Source: Cordylochernes scorpioides | Taxonomy: Eukaryota; Arthropoda; Arachnida; Pseudoscorpiones; Chernetidae | Assembly (NCBI GenBank): GCA_030710605.1 | Contig: CP092870.1 | Coordinates: 12,047,408-12,111,407, forward strand | Length of the DNA: 64,000 nt | Reading direction: 5' to 3' | Shown here: piece after piece, positions 31,050-41,399 of the stretch | How the letters are laid out: each line of letters starts with the position of its first letter | Position numbering within the stretch: position 1 is the first letter of the stretch | The notes under the pieces: model-generated | Seen by the model: the letters and a program-made list of their open reading frames with translations, nothing else | Databases searched by the model: none | What the model was told of the DNA's origin: nothing | Position numbers and translations under genes: made by a program

Positions 31050-34000
31050 TCATTTAACTGCTTCCCAGTCATATATTGTTAGTGCTGCAAGTTTTCGAGA
31101 AACTTTATTCAGTGCAAAAGTGATATCGGTTCTTGTTAAGCAGCTCAGATGCATCAGACTACCATTCGCTTCACGAAAGGGAACATTTTCTAGAATCTCT
31201 GCTTCCCCAGGAACAGTAGAATTATCAGTTGGTGTTCCCACTTTATTCGCTTGAGACATATTGAATTTCTCAAGAATTCTTTTTATATATGCCTTTTGAT
31301 TTATAAAGATTGACCCATCCTGTTGCCGCTCTATCTCAATACCCAAAAAGTAATTTAATGGTTCACTTGTGATCTTAAATGAAAACATTAGTTCATCAAG
31401 AAATTCTTTGACTTCCTGTTCATTTGTACCAGCAATGATTCCATCATCAACATATATGGCAATAATGAGTAGATGATCATTTGTTTTTCTGAAGAATAAA
31501 CAGGGGTCAGCTGTATTTTCCTTCAGACATCTTTCTTTCATGAAGTTGACTATTTTCTGATTCCAGCATCTTGGTGACTGTTTAAGTCCATAGAGACTTT
31601 TCTTCAATTTCCATACAAGATCTGTTCCATTGTTGAATCCTTCAGGTTGTTTGATATAAATTTGATCTTGTAAGTCTCCATAGAGAAAGGCTGTCTTTAT
31701 GTCAAACTGTACCAATTTTAAGTCTTCATTAGCAGCAATTGCTAAAAGAGTTCTTATGGTGTCATGTCTTGCCACAGGACTAAATGTTTCTTCATAATCT
31801 ATACCCTTCTTTTGTGCAAACCCTTTTGCCACCAGTCTTGCCTTATATCTTGTAATCTCTCCTTTAAAATTCAATTTGGTTTTTAATACCCATTTACAAT
31901 CAATTGGTTTTTGGCCAGGTGGTAATGTTGTGCATTCGTATACATCATTTTCCGTTAAAGAATTCATTTCTTCATTCATTGTTTCTTTCCAAAATTGTGC
32001 ATTTGGAGAATCCATTGCTTCTTTGTATGTCTTGGGTTCAAGACCTTCTGCAATATTTATTTCAGCATCAATATACCTTTGAGGTTTTGATATATTTGAT
32101 CGATCTCTTAGATTGTATACGTCTGATGTTTGAACATTGCTTTCAATTTTCTCAATATCTTGAGTATCATTTTGTTCATCAATCTGATTACTTGAAAGTT
32201 CCTTATTTCTCTTTTCAATATCAAGGCTAAATGTTGGTATAGTTTCCTTGAATATTACATCCCTACTTGTGACAACTTTGTTTGAGTTCGGCATCCAGAT
32301 TCGATACCCATCCTTGTTACTGCAATAACCAACTAAAATACCTTTTTCGCTTTTGGCATCTAACTTTCTTCTCTTTTCATCAGGCACATGAACAAAACAT
32401 TCAGTTCCAAATATTCGAAGATGATCAACTGCTGTTTTTTTATCAAACCATAGTTCATAAGGTGTCTTTCCCTCAATTTGTGTTGGTCCTGTTCTATTCA
32501 AAACATATGTAGCAGTATTAACTGCCTCTGCCCAAAGCTTTAGGCTCATATTTTTGGCATATATCATTGAACGAGCTGCTTCTATTAAAGTCCTGTTTTC
32601 CCTTTCCGCTGAACCATTCTGTTGTGGAGTATATGGCATTGTGATCCTATGATTAATACCACACTTGTTTGTAATTTTTGAGGTTTCTTTATTTACAAAC
32701 TCCTTTCCTCCATCTGTGAGAATTTCTTTCACTATATGTCCAGTAGTCTTTGTTTCCAAGAGAAATTGTTCTAGCTTTTCAATGACTTGTGACTTTTCTT
32801 TTAGGAAATACACTGATCGGTATTTTGTAAAATCATCTTTGAAACACACAAAGTATCTCATCCCTCCTTTCGAAACCTCCTGCATAGGGCCACATACATC
32901 TACATGAATTAAGTTTCCAGGTTGAGTAGAAGCATATTGTTCTCTTGATCCAAAACTCAGTCTATGTTGTTTGCCATAAATGCATGCCTCGCAAGGTTCA
33001 TTGTCCATGACTGCATCTATTCCTTGTTCTTTAAGCCATTTTTGAACATGCCTTTTATTTTGATGTCCAAATATTTCATGCCATAGTTGTAGCATATTGA
33101 CATTTTGGGTTTTGGCTAAATTGACTTCTGCAGCATTTTCAGGTTTGATACTTGTTATTAACATACCATGCAAGCCTCCTGGTAGTCTTTTCCCTTCTAT
33201 AATAACTTCTCCAGTTGTTGTCTTAAAAAGTTTACAACCTTTTTTATCCATTTTCATTTCAAACCCTTTATCCAATGTGGACTGTAATGACATCACATTA
33301 CGACTGAAATTGGGAACATACCATACATCAGTTAGGTAGTGAGTTTGCCATTTACCTTTTACACAAGTTTCAATTGTTATAGTTCCACTTCCATAAGCTA
33401 TCAATTTTTCATTACTTCCAACTTTAACAGTCTGTTGGGTAGGAAAATCCTTATAAGAAGTATAAAAACTTGCATTTCTTGTAATGTGGTTAGTAGCTCC
33501 TGAGTCACCAATCCAAATGTCTTCATCTTGTTCATTGAATCTTTCACTGATTAAACTTTCACTTAATTTTGAATTAAGTTTTAATTTAGTTTCATCCTTT
33601 TCTTTTTCCTTTAGTTTCTTCTGTTTTGCATACCTACAATCTTTGGCCAAGTGTCCTTTTCTATGACAAAAGTAACATTCTCTTGTTTCTCTTGTTTTCT
33701 GAAAATTTTCATTACTTTTGGTAACTTTTCCTTTCATATTTTGCTTATTTTCATATGCATTTGCCATTAGTGCTGTCGAACTTGATGCGCTGCATTCATC
33801 TCGCTGTTGAATTCTTATTTCGAGTAACCGAAGCCTTTGTGTGAGATTGTCTACAGAACGTTCTTCTTTAGACACTGATTCCCAAACACTTTTAAAATCA
33901 AAATATTCATCAGGCAAGGTGTTTATGATTCTGCACATCAGCATGGATTCTGGCAATTTCAAATTTTCTTGTTTAGTAAGTTCATTTTGCATATCATTCC

Positions 34001-34451
34001 ATAAACTTTCTAATTTTGAAATGTGCTTTGAAATATCATCTGTAGGATCCTTCTTAAAATTAAAGAATTGATTATAGAGCATGTCTAATCTTTGACCAGA
34101 GCTTTGCTCATAGACACTTAACAATTTGTCCCACATATCTTTAGCACTTGAGCAGGGAATGATTAGTTGACTTACATCAGGCATCACACTTGTTGTAAAT
34201 AGCAATTGGGATATTGCATCTTCACTTTCCCATTTTACATATGCCTCTTTTTCTTCATTTGTTTCTTGTTTTATTGGCTTTCTATATGTTCCATCAACAA
34301 CGCCTATTACTTTGTTTATTGTTAAAAGCAATTTTATATTTTTCTTATATTCTGGACAGTTTATTAATCCTTCCAATTTGGGAATATTCATACCCATTTT
34401 AATATTATCCATTCCAGCCATTGCTAATATAAATTTTGACGTGATAAACAA
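31050..34451 (-). CDS. Copia Gag-Pol polyprotein, C-terminally truncated
   Basis: 1133 codons. In order: Gag with a Retrotran_gag/UBN2-like region; a CCHC knuckle CYFCHRKGHLAKDC near 260; aspartic protease WIGDSGATNHI near 315; integrase zinc motif H...H...CEAC about 465-495 and a core with HVDVCGPM and TPQQNGSAERENRTL; reverse transcriptase with YKARLVAKGFAQ and catalytic YVDD near 998. It ends DWEAVK with TGA where homologues continue into RNase H. Beyond the stop a few codons read IFKYL and then the frame jumps to the natural end of the family protein, indicating an internal deletion. Typical copia polyproteins are about 1400 residues. The start at 34451 is the first in-frame Met near the primer site; an internal Met, beginning MAGMDN, is also possible. 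Confidence 0.92.
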   Translation of the reverse strand: MFITSKFILAMAGMDNIKMGMNIPKLEGLINCPEYKKNIKLLLTINKVIGVVDGTYRKPIKQETNEEKEAYVKWESEDAISQLLFTTSVMPDVSQLIIPCSSAKDMWDKLLSVYEQSSGQRLDMLYNQFFNFKKDPTDDISKHISKLESLWNDMQNELTKQENLKLPESMLMCRIINTLPDEYFDFKSVWESVSKEERSVDNLTQRLRLLEIRIQQRDECSASSSTALMANAYENKQNMKGKVTKSNENFQKTRETRECYFCHRKGHLAKDCRYAKQKKLKEKEKDETKLKLNSKLSESLISERFNEQDEDIWIGDSGATNHITRNASFYTSYKDFPTQQTVKVGSNEKLIAYGSGTITIETCVKGKWQTHYLTDVWYVPNFSRNVMSLQSTLDKGFEMKMDKKGCKLFKTTTGEVIIEGKRLPGGLHGMLITSIKPENAAEVNLAKTQNVNMLQLWHEIFGHQNKRHVQKWLKEQGIDAVMDNEPCEACIYGKQHRLSFGSREQYASTQPGNLIHVDVCGPMQEVSKGGMRYFVCFKDDFTKYRSVYFLKEKSQVIEKLEQFLLETKTTGHIVKEILTDGGKEFVNKETSKITNKCGINHRITMPYTPQQNGSAERENRTLIEAARSMIYAKNMSLKLWAEAVNTATYVLNRTGPTQIEGKTPYELWFDKKTAVDHLRIFGTECFVHVPDEKRRKLDAKSEKGILVGYCSNKDGYRIWMPNSNKVVTSRDVIFKETIPTFSLDIEKRNKELSSNQIDEQNDTQDIEKIESNVQTSDVYNLRDRSNISKPQRYIDAEINIAEGLEPKTYKEAMDSPNAQFWKETMNEEMNSLTENDVYECTTLPPGQKPIDCKWVLKTKLNFKGEITRYKARLVAKGFAQKKGIDYEETFSPVARHDTIRTLLAIAANEDLKLVQFDIKTAFLYGDLQDQIYIKQPEGFNNGTDLVWKLKKSLYGLKQSPRCWNQKIVNFMKERCLKENTADPCLFFRKTNDHLLIIAIYVDDGIIAGTNEQEVKEFLDELMFSFKITSEPLNYFLGIEIERQQDGSIFINQKAYIKRILEKFNMSQANKVGTPTDNSTVPGEAEILENVPFREANGSLMHLSCLTRTDITFALNKVSRKLAALTIYDWEAVK

Positions 34452-34512
34452 AATAGAATTCTTTTTAGGCTTACCGTTGCTTCGTTTTTGTTATATTTCG
34501 CAGTGAATGCGT

Positions 34513-34528
34513 GGTTGGGCCCATAACC
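34513..34528 (-). promoter_or_regulatory. Primer-binding site of the copia element (initiator tRNA-Met half-molecule type)
   Basis: Directly after the 5' LTR the minus strand reads GGTTATGGGCCCAACC. Drosophila copia primes from an internal fragment of initiator tRNA-Met with a site of the same kind (GGTTATGGGCCCA). Confidence 0.8.
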
Positions 34529-34727
34529 TGTTGTGTTTTAACTTTAAAAGCACACAAAAAATATAATAAACTTGAATTTGTTTATTCAAGTATCAAAAAA
34601 CAAAGCTTTACATATAGAACAAATAATAATTAAGAAGAAGAAAGAAACATTTTAGGAAAAGGCATAAACAAAACAAAAGTACTGGTCAAAAAGAAACATT
34701 TAAAATCACAGATTAATATCTTCAACA
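34529..34727 (-). repeat. 5' LTR of the copia element
   Basis: 199 bp, identical by eye to 30797-30995. The element is transcribed leftwards from here. Confidence 0.95.
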
Positions 34728-35789
34728 ATTTCAATAATAAATAAATTACAAGTATAGCGATGGGAGATAGGGTCCAATTTTTTATTTATTATTCAAGGCT
34801 AATGGGTTTTTAAACAATGGCGATCGCCATTATTTTGTCTCGCCGACATTTTCCTTTGTAATAAAACATTTCAGCAGATAATAAAAATGGCAATACCTCT
34901 TTTTATTTGATCAAAAAAGTAAATAGATGATCATATTTTTTTATAGAATATTTATTTATATTATTGAGGTAAATATACTTAGGGAGATAATATGATTACA
35001 TCACTTCATAGGTAATAAAAATAATTCTTTGTCACGCTAAGGCGTAGCGCCGTGTTGCGTCTGCTTTTCTGTGACGTCAGCGACACGTACCGTCTTTGAT
35101 TATGACAGGAAGAACCTGTTTCCATCCATGTTTCACTGACAAAAGCAGTAAATTTTACATTTCTGAATGTGAAATCGTTTATTTTGATAGTGTATTCAGT
35201 TAAATAACCGTCTAATTCTCTTTACTTTAATGGAACTTTTACAAGAAGCTATAAAATCTACGTCGAATTCTCATGTAATTTATCCAAAAAGGAGAAATAT
35301 ACATTGATAAACCAGATTTTGAAATTAAAAAAAAAAAACGGTTTTTTTTAAGGGTGAAATATCAAAAATAGAGATGAACATCCTGGGTCCATAAGCTGAT
35401 TATTATTTAAATCTGACCTGAAGTCGGAATTTCTTAACAATTTGACGGCATTGCAGAGAAGAGATTAAAATCAACTCCCAAGAAATTATCCTTCTGGACT
35501 CTTAAAGACTTATTATGGCATTTTTTAAGGCGCCGTATAAGGCGCATTATATTGCCTTATAATTAATTTATGTCTAACTGGCTTTGTCCTTATTGAGGAA
35601 GAGCTTTGCCCGATGCAAATATTTATATGTAATTCTACCGTCCTAAAAGCTAATATCCATAATTTTCTTGAATACAATTTCCAAGACCCTACCCTTTAGT
35701 TGTTGTTGTTGTCGTGTCCAAAGAAGAGTCTCAGATGTCTCCATGCATCTCCATCACAGCAGCAGCAATATCCACTATCTCTACCCTTT
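34728..35789. other. Unassigned DNA
   Basis: No gene recognised. A palindromic CTGTGACGTCAGCGACAC near 35070 contains a CRE-like TGACGTCA, in a GC-richer patch at 35036-35120 of unknown meaning. A GTTGTTGTTGTTGTCGTGTCC block at 35699-35719 resembles the start of the repeat at 54720. Confidence 0.25.
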
Positions 35790-36005
35790 AGTGTATCATT
35801 TATAAGCAGATTCATCTAATACAGTATTAAAGCTCTAAAAAAGCGGTTTGGTAGATTAAATTGGCGAAACTGCTGGGAGGGTTCACCACTGATCAGCCAA
35901 ACCCTCCCAATATTTCTTTCATCGTAGTAAGTAGAGTGGAAGAGAGAGAGAGAGTTTGATTTAGGTGTAAATGGAACATTCGTGTTTCAATGCTTTCATT
36001 TCAGA
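35790..36005. repeat. Foldback family X, half copy
   Basis: GCGGTTTGGTAGATTAAATT, GTTCACCACTGATCAGCCAA and CATCGTAGTAAG blocks match the other copies. Confidence 0.6.
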
Positions 36006-36534
36006 TACTAAGAGTGATAGAGTTCTATATAAAATGAAGGTGCTTTTAAAATGATGTTGCTTAAGGATAAATGAATAAGGGGAGTAAGGAAGAGAGAAAT
36101 GTAGAGTATATAAAAGGATGAATGTGAGAAAACAGAAAGAAAAATAAATCTATGGTGTGTAAAATGATAAGTAAGGGGGAAAAGGAGAAGAGGGGGTGAT
36201 AAGGTGGGATGGCCAAACTTTGAGGACTGAATGTAGTAATGATTACTGTAACTTGAGGAGGCCGTTTTTTGATAACGTTGATGGTTTCTGAACAAATCGC
36301 TTCTATGAATGTGGTAATCTTCCTATCACGATCAGAGTGGATGAATGTGACGTTTCTATTTGTATTGCCAGCTCTGGACATTCTCAGATGTGATCATCTT
36401 CTGTCTTTTTTATTATTTGTCTAAAATTTCAGTATCTCTTGTCAGTAACTCGATAGAAATGGGGTCTATTAATTGTTTATATCGTAGTTTTTTGTTTTTA
36501 AGCTCTTCAATGGTTGAGGAAAAATGTTTAAAAT
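36006..36534. other. Unassigned AT-rich DNA
   Basis: Nothing recognised. Confidence 0.3.
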
Positions 36535-36665
36535 TGCGATCCTCTCTCTTGAGACCTCGGTTCCCCATGGATCCTTGGAATATTCGACCAAATTCTGGTC
36601 CAAGATGACTAATGTGGCAACGGCACCCATTTTCCAATGAAGAGGGCCTCGCCAACAACAATAAT
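36535..36665 (-). repeat. Dispersed repeat R, copy 1
   Basis: The reverse complement matches 54720-54870 (CTTCATTGGAAAATGGGTGCC, CCAGAATTTGGTC, AATATTCCAAG). Origin unknown, perhaps a LINE or SINE tail because of the adjacent GTT repeats in the other copy. Confidence 0.55.
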
Positions 36666-37059
36666 TGACACTTTAAAAAAGCCTATTAAAGTTTTTGTTT
36701 GTTTGATGAGGCCATTTTGGCTCAGGCATCTGCATCTTCATTTACTTGTATTCCTGCATGTCCTTTTACGCATTAAAAAAAATGTTCGGACACGGGGCTT
36801 CTGTGAGGATTTTGTTTACAAAGGGATATCTCGGCGTTAGATTCCAATGGCTTTAATGAGTGATTTAATGTCGCTGTGTGCGATTGTTGTCGGGTTTTCC
36901 CTGATTCGCCGCATACTCTTTTTGTCCCTTAAAACAAGGTGAGGCAGCTACTTGAGAACAACATGATGTCCAGGGGAAAATGAACAGAAAAAGAAAAAAT
37001 AGCATTTATTACATATTAAAGTTTTATATAGATCAACACATATATCCCTAAAGGACGAC

Positions 37060-38113
37060 ATCATCCAATGAACCCGCCATCAGCAGCAATAACAGCTTCT
37101 ATACGCTGTCGAAACCGACTGTAGGCAGTAATGAGTGGGTCTTGGGAATGTTTGCCATTGCATACTCTATAGTAGTTATGAGAATGGGAACGGTGTTGTG
37201 GGAATGACTATTGGAGTCCCTTTCATCTACCTCAGACACGTAATAATCCAGCGGTTTGATATCTGATGAGCTGGGGACCAAACGTTAGGCGTGACATGGT
37301 CATGAGAATTCTCGACCATCCATTCTTGGGTTGTTCTGGCTGTATGAGATGGTGCTGAGACTTGTTGAGAAACATACAGCCTCCCACGTGCTACAATAGC
37401 GATCCAAAGCTTTACAACTGTGGCTAACACCTCGATGTAAGCAACGGCCTTGACTCTGCTGGAACCTGGAGTAAAAAAATGTGGAGGCATCACATCACCT
37501 CCACTACTAACAACACCATGAACCATAAATGATGCTGGAAACTTGGTATGCATGACCGTAGGTACCTCCTCAGGGTTTTTACACAGCTACCGATCATTTT
37601 TGCGATTTATCTTCTGGGCTCTCTCTCTCTCTCCCTCCTGAACAAAGTTCTTCTCGTCTGAAAAAAAAAACTAATCATTCCTGGCTCCTCGGGATATTTG
37701 AGCTTGTTCTGAAGGCGCTTGGCTCCGGTCAAGTGATTCACCTTTGCTCTTTCGGACATGAATTGTCCTCTCCGCATCACGTATGATTTGTAATGGAGGT
37801 CTTCTTGAGCCACACGTCGGTTGGTAGCCTCATCAACCTGCAGCTCTCTGGGAAAGTGCCCTCATTGACTTCCTAGAATCTTAACCGATGGCAGCTTGGA
37901 CACGGCTTATAAAGTCGGGCATCCTGATACTGTCAGAACGTCGACAATGTCGTTTCCTTTGCGAAACTTCCGCCACCTCATCCTTTGCTGCTCCCAATTA
38001 TTTCCGAACTTTGAAAACGATTGATCGAGCCACTTTAAAGAATGCAGAAGTTTTTTAATCGGTGTGTCCTGCAGCCAAGGAGACAATAACTGCGTAAGAG
38101 TAGGTTCTGCCAT
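37060..38113 (-). pseudogene. Mariner-like transposase pseudogene (outer element)
   Basis: From the N terminus: a helix-turn-helix-like start (MAEPTLTQLLSPWL), then QEDLHYKSYVMRRGQFMSE, then after frame breaks KFPASFMVHGVVSSGG..MPPHFF, QEWMVENSHDHVTPNVW and IKPLDYYV. These are the ordered blocks of a mariner transposase. Several frameshifts, and loss of the catalytic QD..P motif (read here as SQQVSAPSHTA), make it inactive. Confidence 0.75.
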
Positions 38114-38148
38114 GTCTACCTACAATAGGAAAAATATATATATTACTA

Positions 38149-39457
38149 CAGAGAGGGTGTTCACACTTATAGGAAACAAGTTTTATTAGAAAATATTAAA
38201 AATTAACAACATATTTGAAATTTTGCAAATGTTCTATTTGAAAGCCTTTTTGCTTATTTACAGAACGGCACCTGATTTTCCACAATAGCAGACACTTTCT
38301 GATCATGGTCATACTCAAAAGATCCCTTTCTCTCTTTACCACTTTCTAGATACATTCAATTGTCCTAGGGTGTCTCTTTCCAAGGGCTCTTTTAAAGCAT
38401 CCAAAAATGCAAAAATCCATCGGGGCTAAATCAGGAGATTTTACAGGGGTTCTGTTCTTTGGAATAGTGTTGATTCCTGTTCTTTGCCTTGGATCTTTCA
38501 AATAAGCTTGGGTTGAAGATGAGGTATGACTTGTGGCGTTATCATGGTGAAACCAGACTTTGTTGCTCTGTTTTCCATAGATAGAGGGAATATCATTTAA
38601 AAATATAGGTTCTAAAATGTTGTTTTGATAGTACTCCGAGTTTATTTTGGCATTTCTTTCAACTTTTCTTATTTTTAATTTTCCTTCATATGATATACCG
38701 CATGCCACCATAAATCCTTTGGGGTAACTTTCGGCACATTCCTTCATCCAAATTGGCCTAGATTCTTCCACCCTTTTTTGATAGTATATAGCTATTTTTC
38801 TGTCACAATCGGTTAAATATACCCATGCTTCGTTATATGTGTAACAATAAATTTCCATCTATCAGCAGCCAAGAAATTTTCATAAAAATATCTGCTGATA
38901 GTGTGTCGCTGACGAATATGGCTCTGAAACAATTTGTGAACCGCATGTTTTTTTGTAGCTTTTAGGCCTAAATCTTTATTTATTATTTTATTTATTGTTG
39001 ACACTGATGCTCCTATTAATTTGGCTATATCTCTTTGTGGCATAGGATTTTCTTTTGTAATATATTTTTTCACTCTTTTGACAGTTGCAGGATTTCTCAT
39101 AGATATAGGGTGATAATCTTTTGTCCATTTCTCTGTAGGTGCTTTGAATAAAAACTTGATATTTTTGTCGTGAATAATATTAAAAATACCTTTTTTTAGA
39201 AATGTTGATATCATCTTGTTTGCATTTTTTAATTATGTCCAAATAGGTAAGATTAGCTCTGGAAAGTGGTAAAGGAAGAAAGGGATTTTTTTAGTATGAC
39301 CATGATCAGAAAGTGTCTGCTATCGTGGAAAATCAGGTGCCGTTCTGTAAATAAACAAAAAGGCTTTCAGATAGAACATTTGAAAATTTTCAAATATGGT
39401 GTTAATTTCTAATATTTTATAATAAAACTTGTTTCCTATAAGTGTGAACACCCTCTG
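38149..39457 (-). mobile_element. Mariner-like transposon with long terminal inverted repeats, 1309 bp
   Basis: Flanked by TA (38147-38148 and 39458-39459). The terminal repeats extend about 165 bp on each side (CAGAGAGGGTGTTCACACTT... at 38149 and its complement at 39292-39457), much longer than the usual 20-40 bp. Encodes one transposase with a frameshift. Confidence 0.9.
38346..39214 (-). pseudogene. Mariner-like transposase (inner element), frameshifted
   Basis: The first frame (39214-38813) carries the DNA-binding part (VKKYITKENPMPQRDIAKLI, ASVSTINKIINKDLG). The second (38858-38346) carries YNEAWVYLTDCD, PKGFMVACGISYEGKLKIRK, VWFHHDNATSHTS and SPDLAPMDFCIFG. The frames overlap near 38813-38858. 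The first catalytic Asp appears as Asn (YNEAW). I count 41 residues between the second and third Asp, as in the DD41D (rosa-like) group. Inactive, but clearly of recent origin given its ends. Confidence 0.85.
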
Positions 39458-39683
39458 TATAACACACAGGAAAGTGTTACATCTATATTGTGTGTTCTCA
39501 AATAGCAGTCGCCTCCTGTATATACAAAAGCAGCTGATAAAATAGCTTGGAAGATTATTAGATACCCAAAATATATGTTTAATTGATTGCAGATAAACTC
39601 ACAGAAAATTATACACTGAGTTTCCCAACGTGTGCGGTTGTCGATTCAACAATAACAGTAACAATGCCACAAAGATATAACAG

Positions 39684-39938
39684 GTGAAGTACAGTAGCTG
39701 TCGTAGTACGCCATCCTTTATTACGCCATGTCGGAAGGACACAGCGCGCGTGGTGGCAATGACCCCGGACAGTTATGAGAACATCGCGGAGTCACGCCGA
39801 GGTCAGGACGCGCCAAGGTGGGAGAGCTTCCACGGCAGCGACAATTTCTTCACCTACTCAACAATTATGTCTTATTCCATTGTCGCTTTGGTTTCATTTT
39901 ACGACATGGTGACATATGTGGAATTCTGGTGGTAGGTA
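39684..39938 (+). other. GC-rich open segment, possible exon fragment
   Basis: Between about 39660 and 39860 the base composition is clearly GC-richer than the surroundings. One frame is open for 83 codons with a hydrophilic middle (MTPDSYENIAESRRGQDAPR) and a hydrophobic end. An alternative frame starts at a well-placed ATG (CGCCATGTCGG, 39729) but stops after 16 codons. No splice sites or family resemblance are convincing. It could be a host exon, a processed pseudogene or a repeat. Confidence 0.25.
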
Positions 39939-40496
39939 TCTACGTTTTCGTGGCCTGAATTTAGCACTACTTGCCATTTTCTTGCATATATGTAGCACTA
40001 CGAGCTTCATGCCTAGACCCCAGAATATCTCTTACACGGTGATAATGAAAGTTTACCAATGGAACATCTTGTCGGATATTCATTTTTCACGTTGAAATGT
40101 AAACTAAAATATGTTTAATAGACTAAAGGGAAAAGATATCCGCATTGCCACGTTTTAAGAATATTTCATCATGTAATTTTAACAGAAAACAGAGGTAAGT
40201 GTACATATTCGAATAAATTAAATGGATTACAAGTAGTGAGAATGAACATTTCCTCCTTCCATAGACCGGCCATCAGGTGCAAGAACTAAAGGTTGTTCAG
40301 GCTTATGGGCACACTACAAACATTTACATGGAATGTGAAAGTCTCACATGGATCAACTGAGATATTGGGGAACACACAAGCTTGTACTAGCCCTACACCT
40401 CTCAACTTCCGTACTCACCGCGCACAAACATGCGTCGTTGATAATTCTTCTACACATTACATATTTACATATTAAAAACAATAGAGAAAAATTAAA
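39939..40496. other. Unassigned DNA
   Basis: Nothing recognised. Confidence 0.3.
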
Positions 40497-40828
40497 AACC
40501 TGACCCACTTATTTTTGATTTTTTCTATTGTTTTTTCATGTTTTAAGCGTATTTACGCAAATTTGGCCTTAAATACCCATTTCTTGGTTTCTCAAGAAGC
40601 CTCTGGGACCAAAAATCTTTTTGGTCGCAGTGGTACAGCCTACTCCACGCTGACGAGCGCCAACAGCGCGAAACGCGTTCGTGGATGGCTTTTCTTGATT
40701 TATCAAGAAATTGGGTTGGCCAAATATCAGGGAACAGGCTAAATCAATGTTTAGTTGATTTCTGTTCCACCAGATGGCACTCTGCCTTCTGTAAAGCACA
40801 TGTGCTCCTGGTCAGGATAGGCTCTCTT
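40497..40828 (+). repeat. Hammerhead repeat family E, copy with intact ribozyme
   Basis: A repeat of about 300 bp bounded by CCTGACCC (left) and GGTCAGGA (right), with blocks TTAAATACCCATTTCTTGG, TTGATTTATCAAGAAATTGG and CACCAGATGGC. It codes for nothing and carries a hammerhead ribozyme at 40644-40685. Other copies: 57325, 60197, 60650 (truncated), 23080 (decayed). Confidence 0.85.
40644..40685 (+). ncRNA. Type I hammerhead ribozyme
   Basis: Stem I TCCACG (40644-40649) pairs with CGTGGA (40680-40685); core CTGACGA (40650-40656); stem II GCGC/GCGC around loop CAACA; core GAA then A at 40670-40673; palindromic ACGCGT forms a minimal stem III with U16.1; the cleavage site follows T40679 (GTT). 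Every core base of the hammerhead consensus is present. The ACGCGT palindrome would also allow dimerisation through stem III, as described for Penelope-like element ribozymes. Confidence 0.82.
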
Positions 40829-41399
40829 TATTTTTAATATTTACATATGTGAATTCATGCACATAATCCTTACATTCATTTTGTATTGGAATATTTTCAT
40901 TCTTTCAATATTTCGTGTGGCTATACCTGCGCCAAACTCCCTCGAGGAACAAAATTGACTTGGGAGACTGGCGTGGAGTTCTTTATTCAAGCAAACTCCA
41001 AAGTGACCTTTCAAGGAAAGTTTTGTTCGTTGAGGTAGTTTGACGTGCGTATAACCGATTAATTTAACGGATTAATAAAACTATATCGATCCAAGATGAG
41101 CCTTTTTATAATAAATGAATATGGATTGCCACGTTTTAAAACCAAATACATATACAGAGGGTGTTCAATTTTGGAAAGAACGGTTTTGGAACGCTATAGC
41201 TGGCGAGAGAAGCGCGCGATTCAAGTGATATTTATTTATTCGAAAGAAGAAGCATTGATTTATATTTCATGGAAAATCGATTTTTAAATATTCGAAACGC
41301 CGAAAATTATGAGTGACTTTGTAAAAAATTACGTTTACAGACTTTCCGAGGGGAAAAAATCGTTTATCCTTTTTATTAAAATTATGAAAGAATATTTTT
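40829..41399. other. Unassigned DNA
   Basis: TACAGAGGGTGTTCAATTTTGG at 41153-41174 resembles a mariner terminal repeat (compare 38149) and may be the left end of the following pseudogene. Confidence 0.3.

Larger units (their letters stand above)
30797..34727 (-). mobile_element. Ty1/copia retrotransposon, 3931 bp, deletion derivative
   Basis: Two 199-bp LTRs (30797-30995 and 34529-34727) appear identical, with TG...CA ends and a 5-bp duplication ATTTC (30792-30796 and 34728-34732). A polypurine tract (AAGGGGAAG, minus) abuts the 3' LTR and a primer site abuts the 5' LTR. The single gag-pol frame stops early and the end of the RNase H region is missing, so the copy is young but not self-sufficient. 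Confidence 0.95.
36941..39518 (-). mobile_element. Mariner-like element containing a second, nested mariner
   Basis: Probable inverted ends: GAGGCAGCTACTTGAGAACA at 36941-36960 and the complement of GTTCTCAAATAGCAGTCGCC near 39494-39513. The interior holds a decayed transposase (37060-38113, minus) and a complete inserted element at 38149-39457. Removing the insertion leaves about 1.27 kb, a normal mariner length. Confidence 0.65.

Noticed and set aside
31018-34506. Many plus-strand open frames across the copia element
   Set aside because: Antisense to the intact copia polyprotein; no independent support.
35060-35090. CRE-like TGACGTCA palindrome as a promoter
   Set aside because: No gene or exon is recognisable nearby; a single 8-mer is weak evidence.
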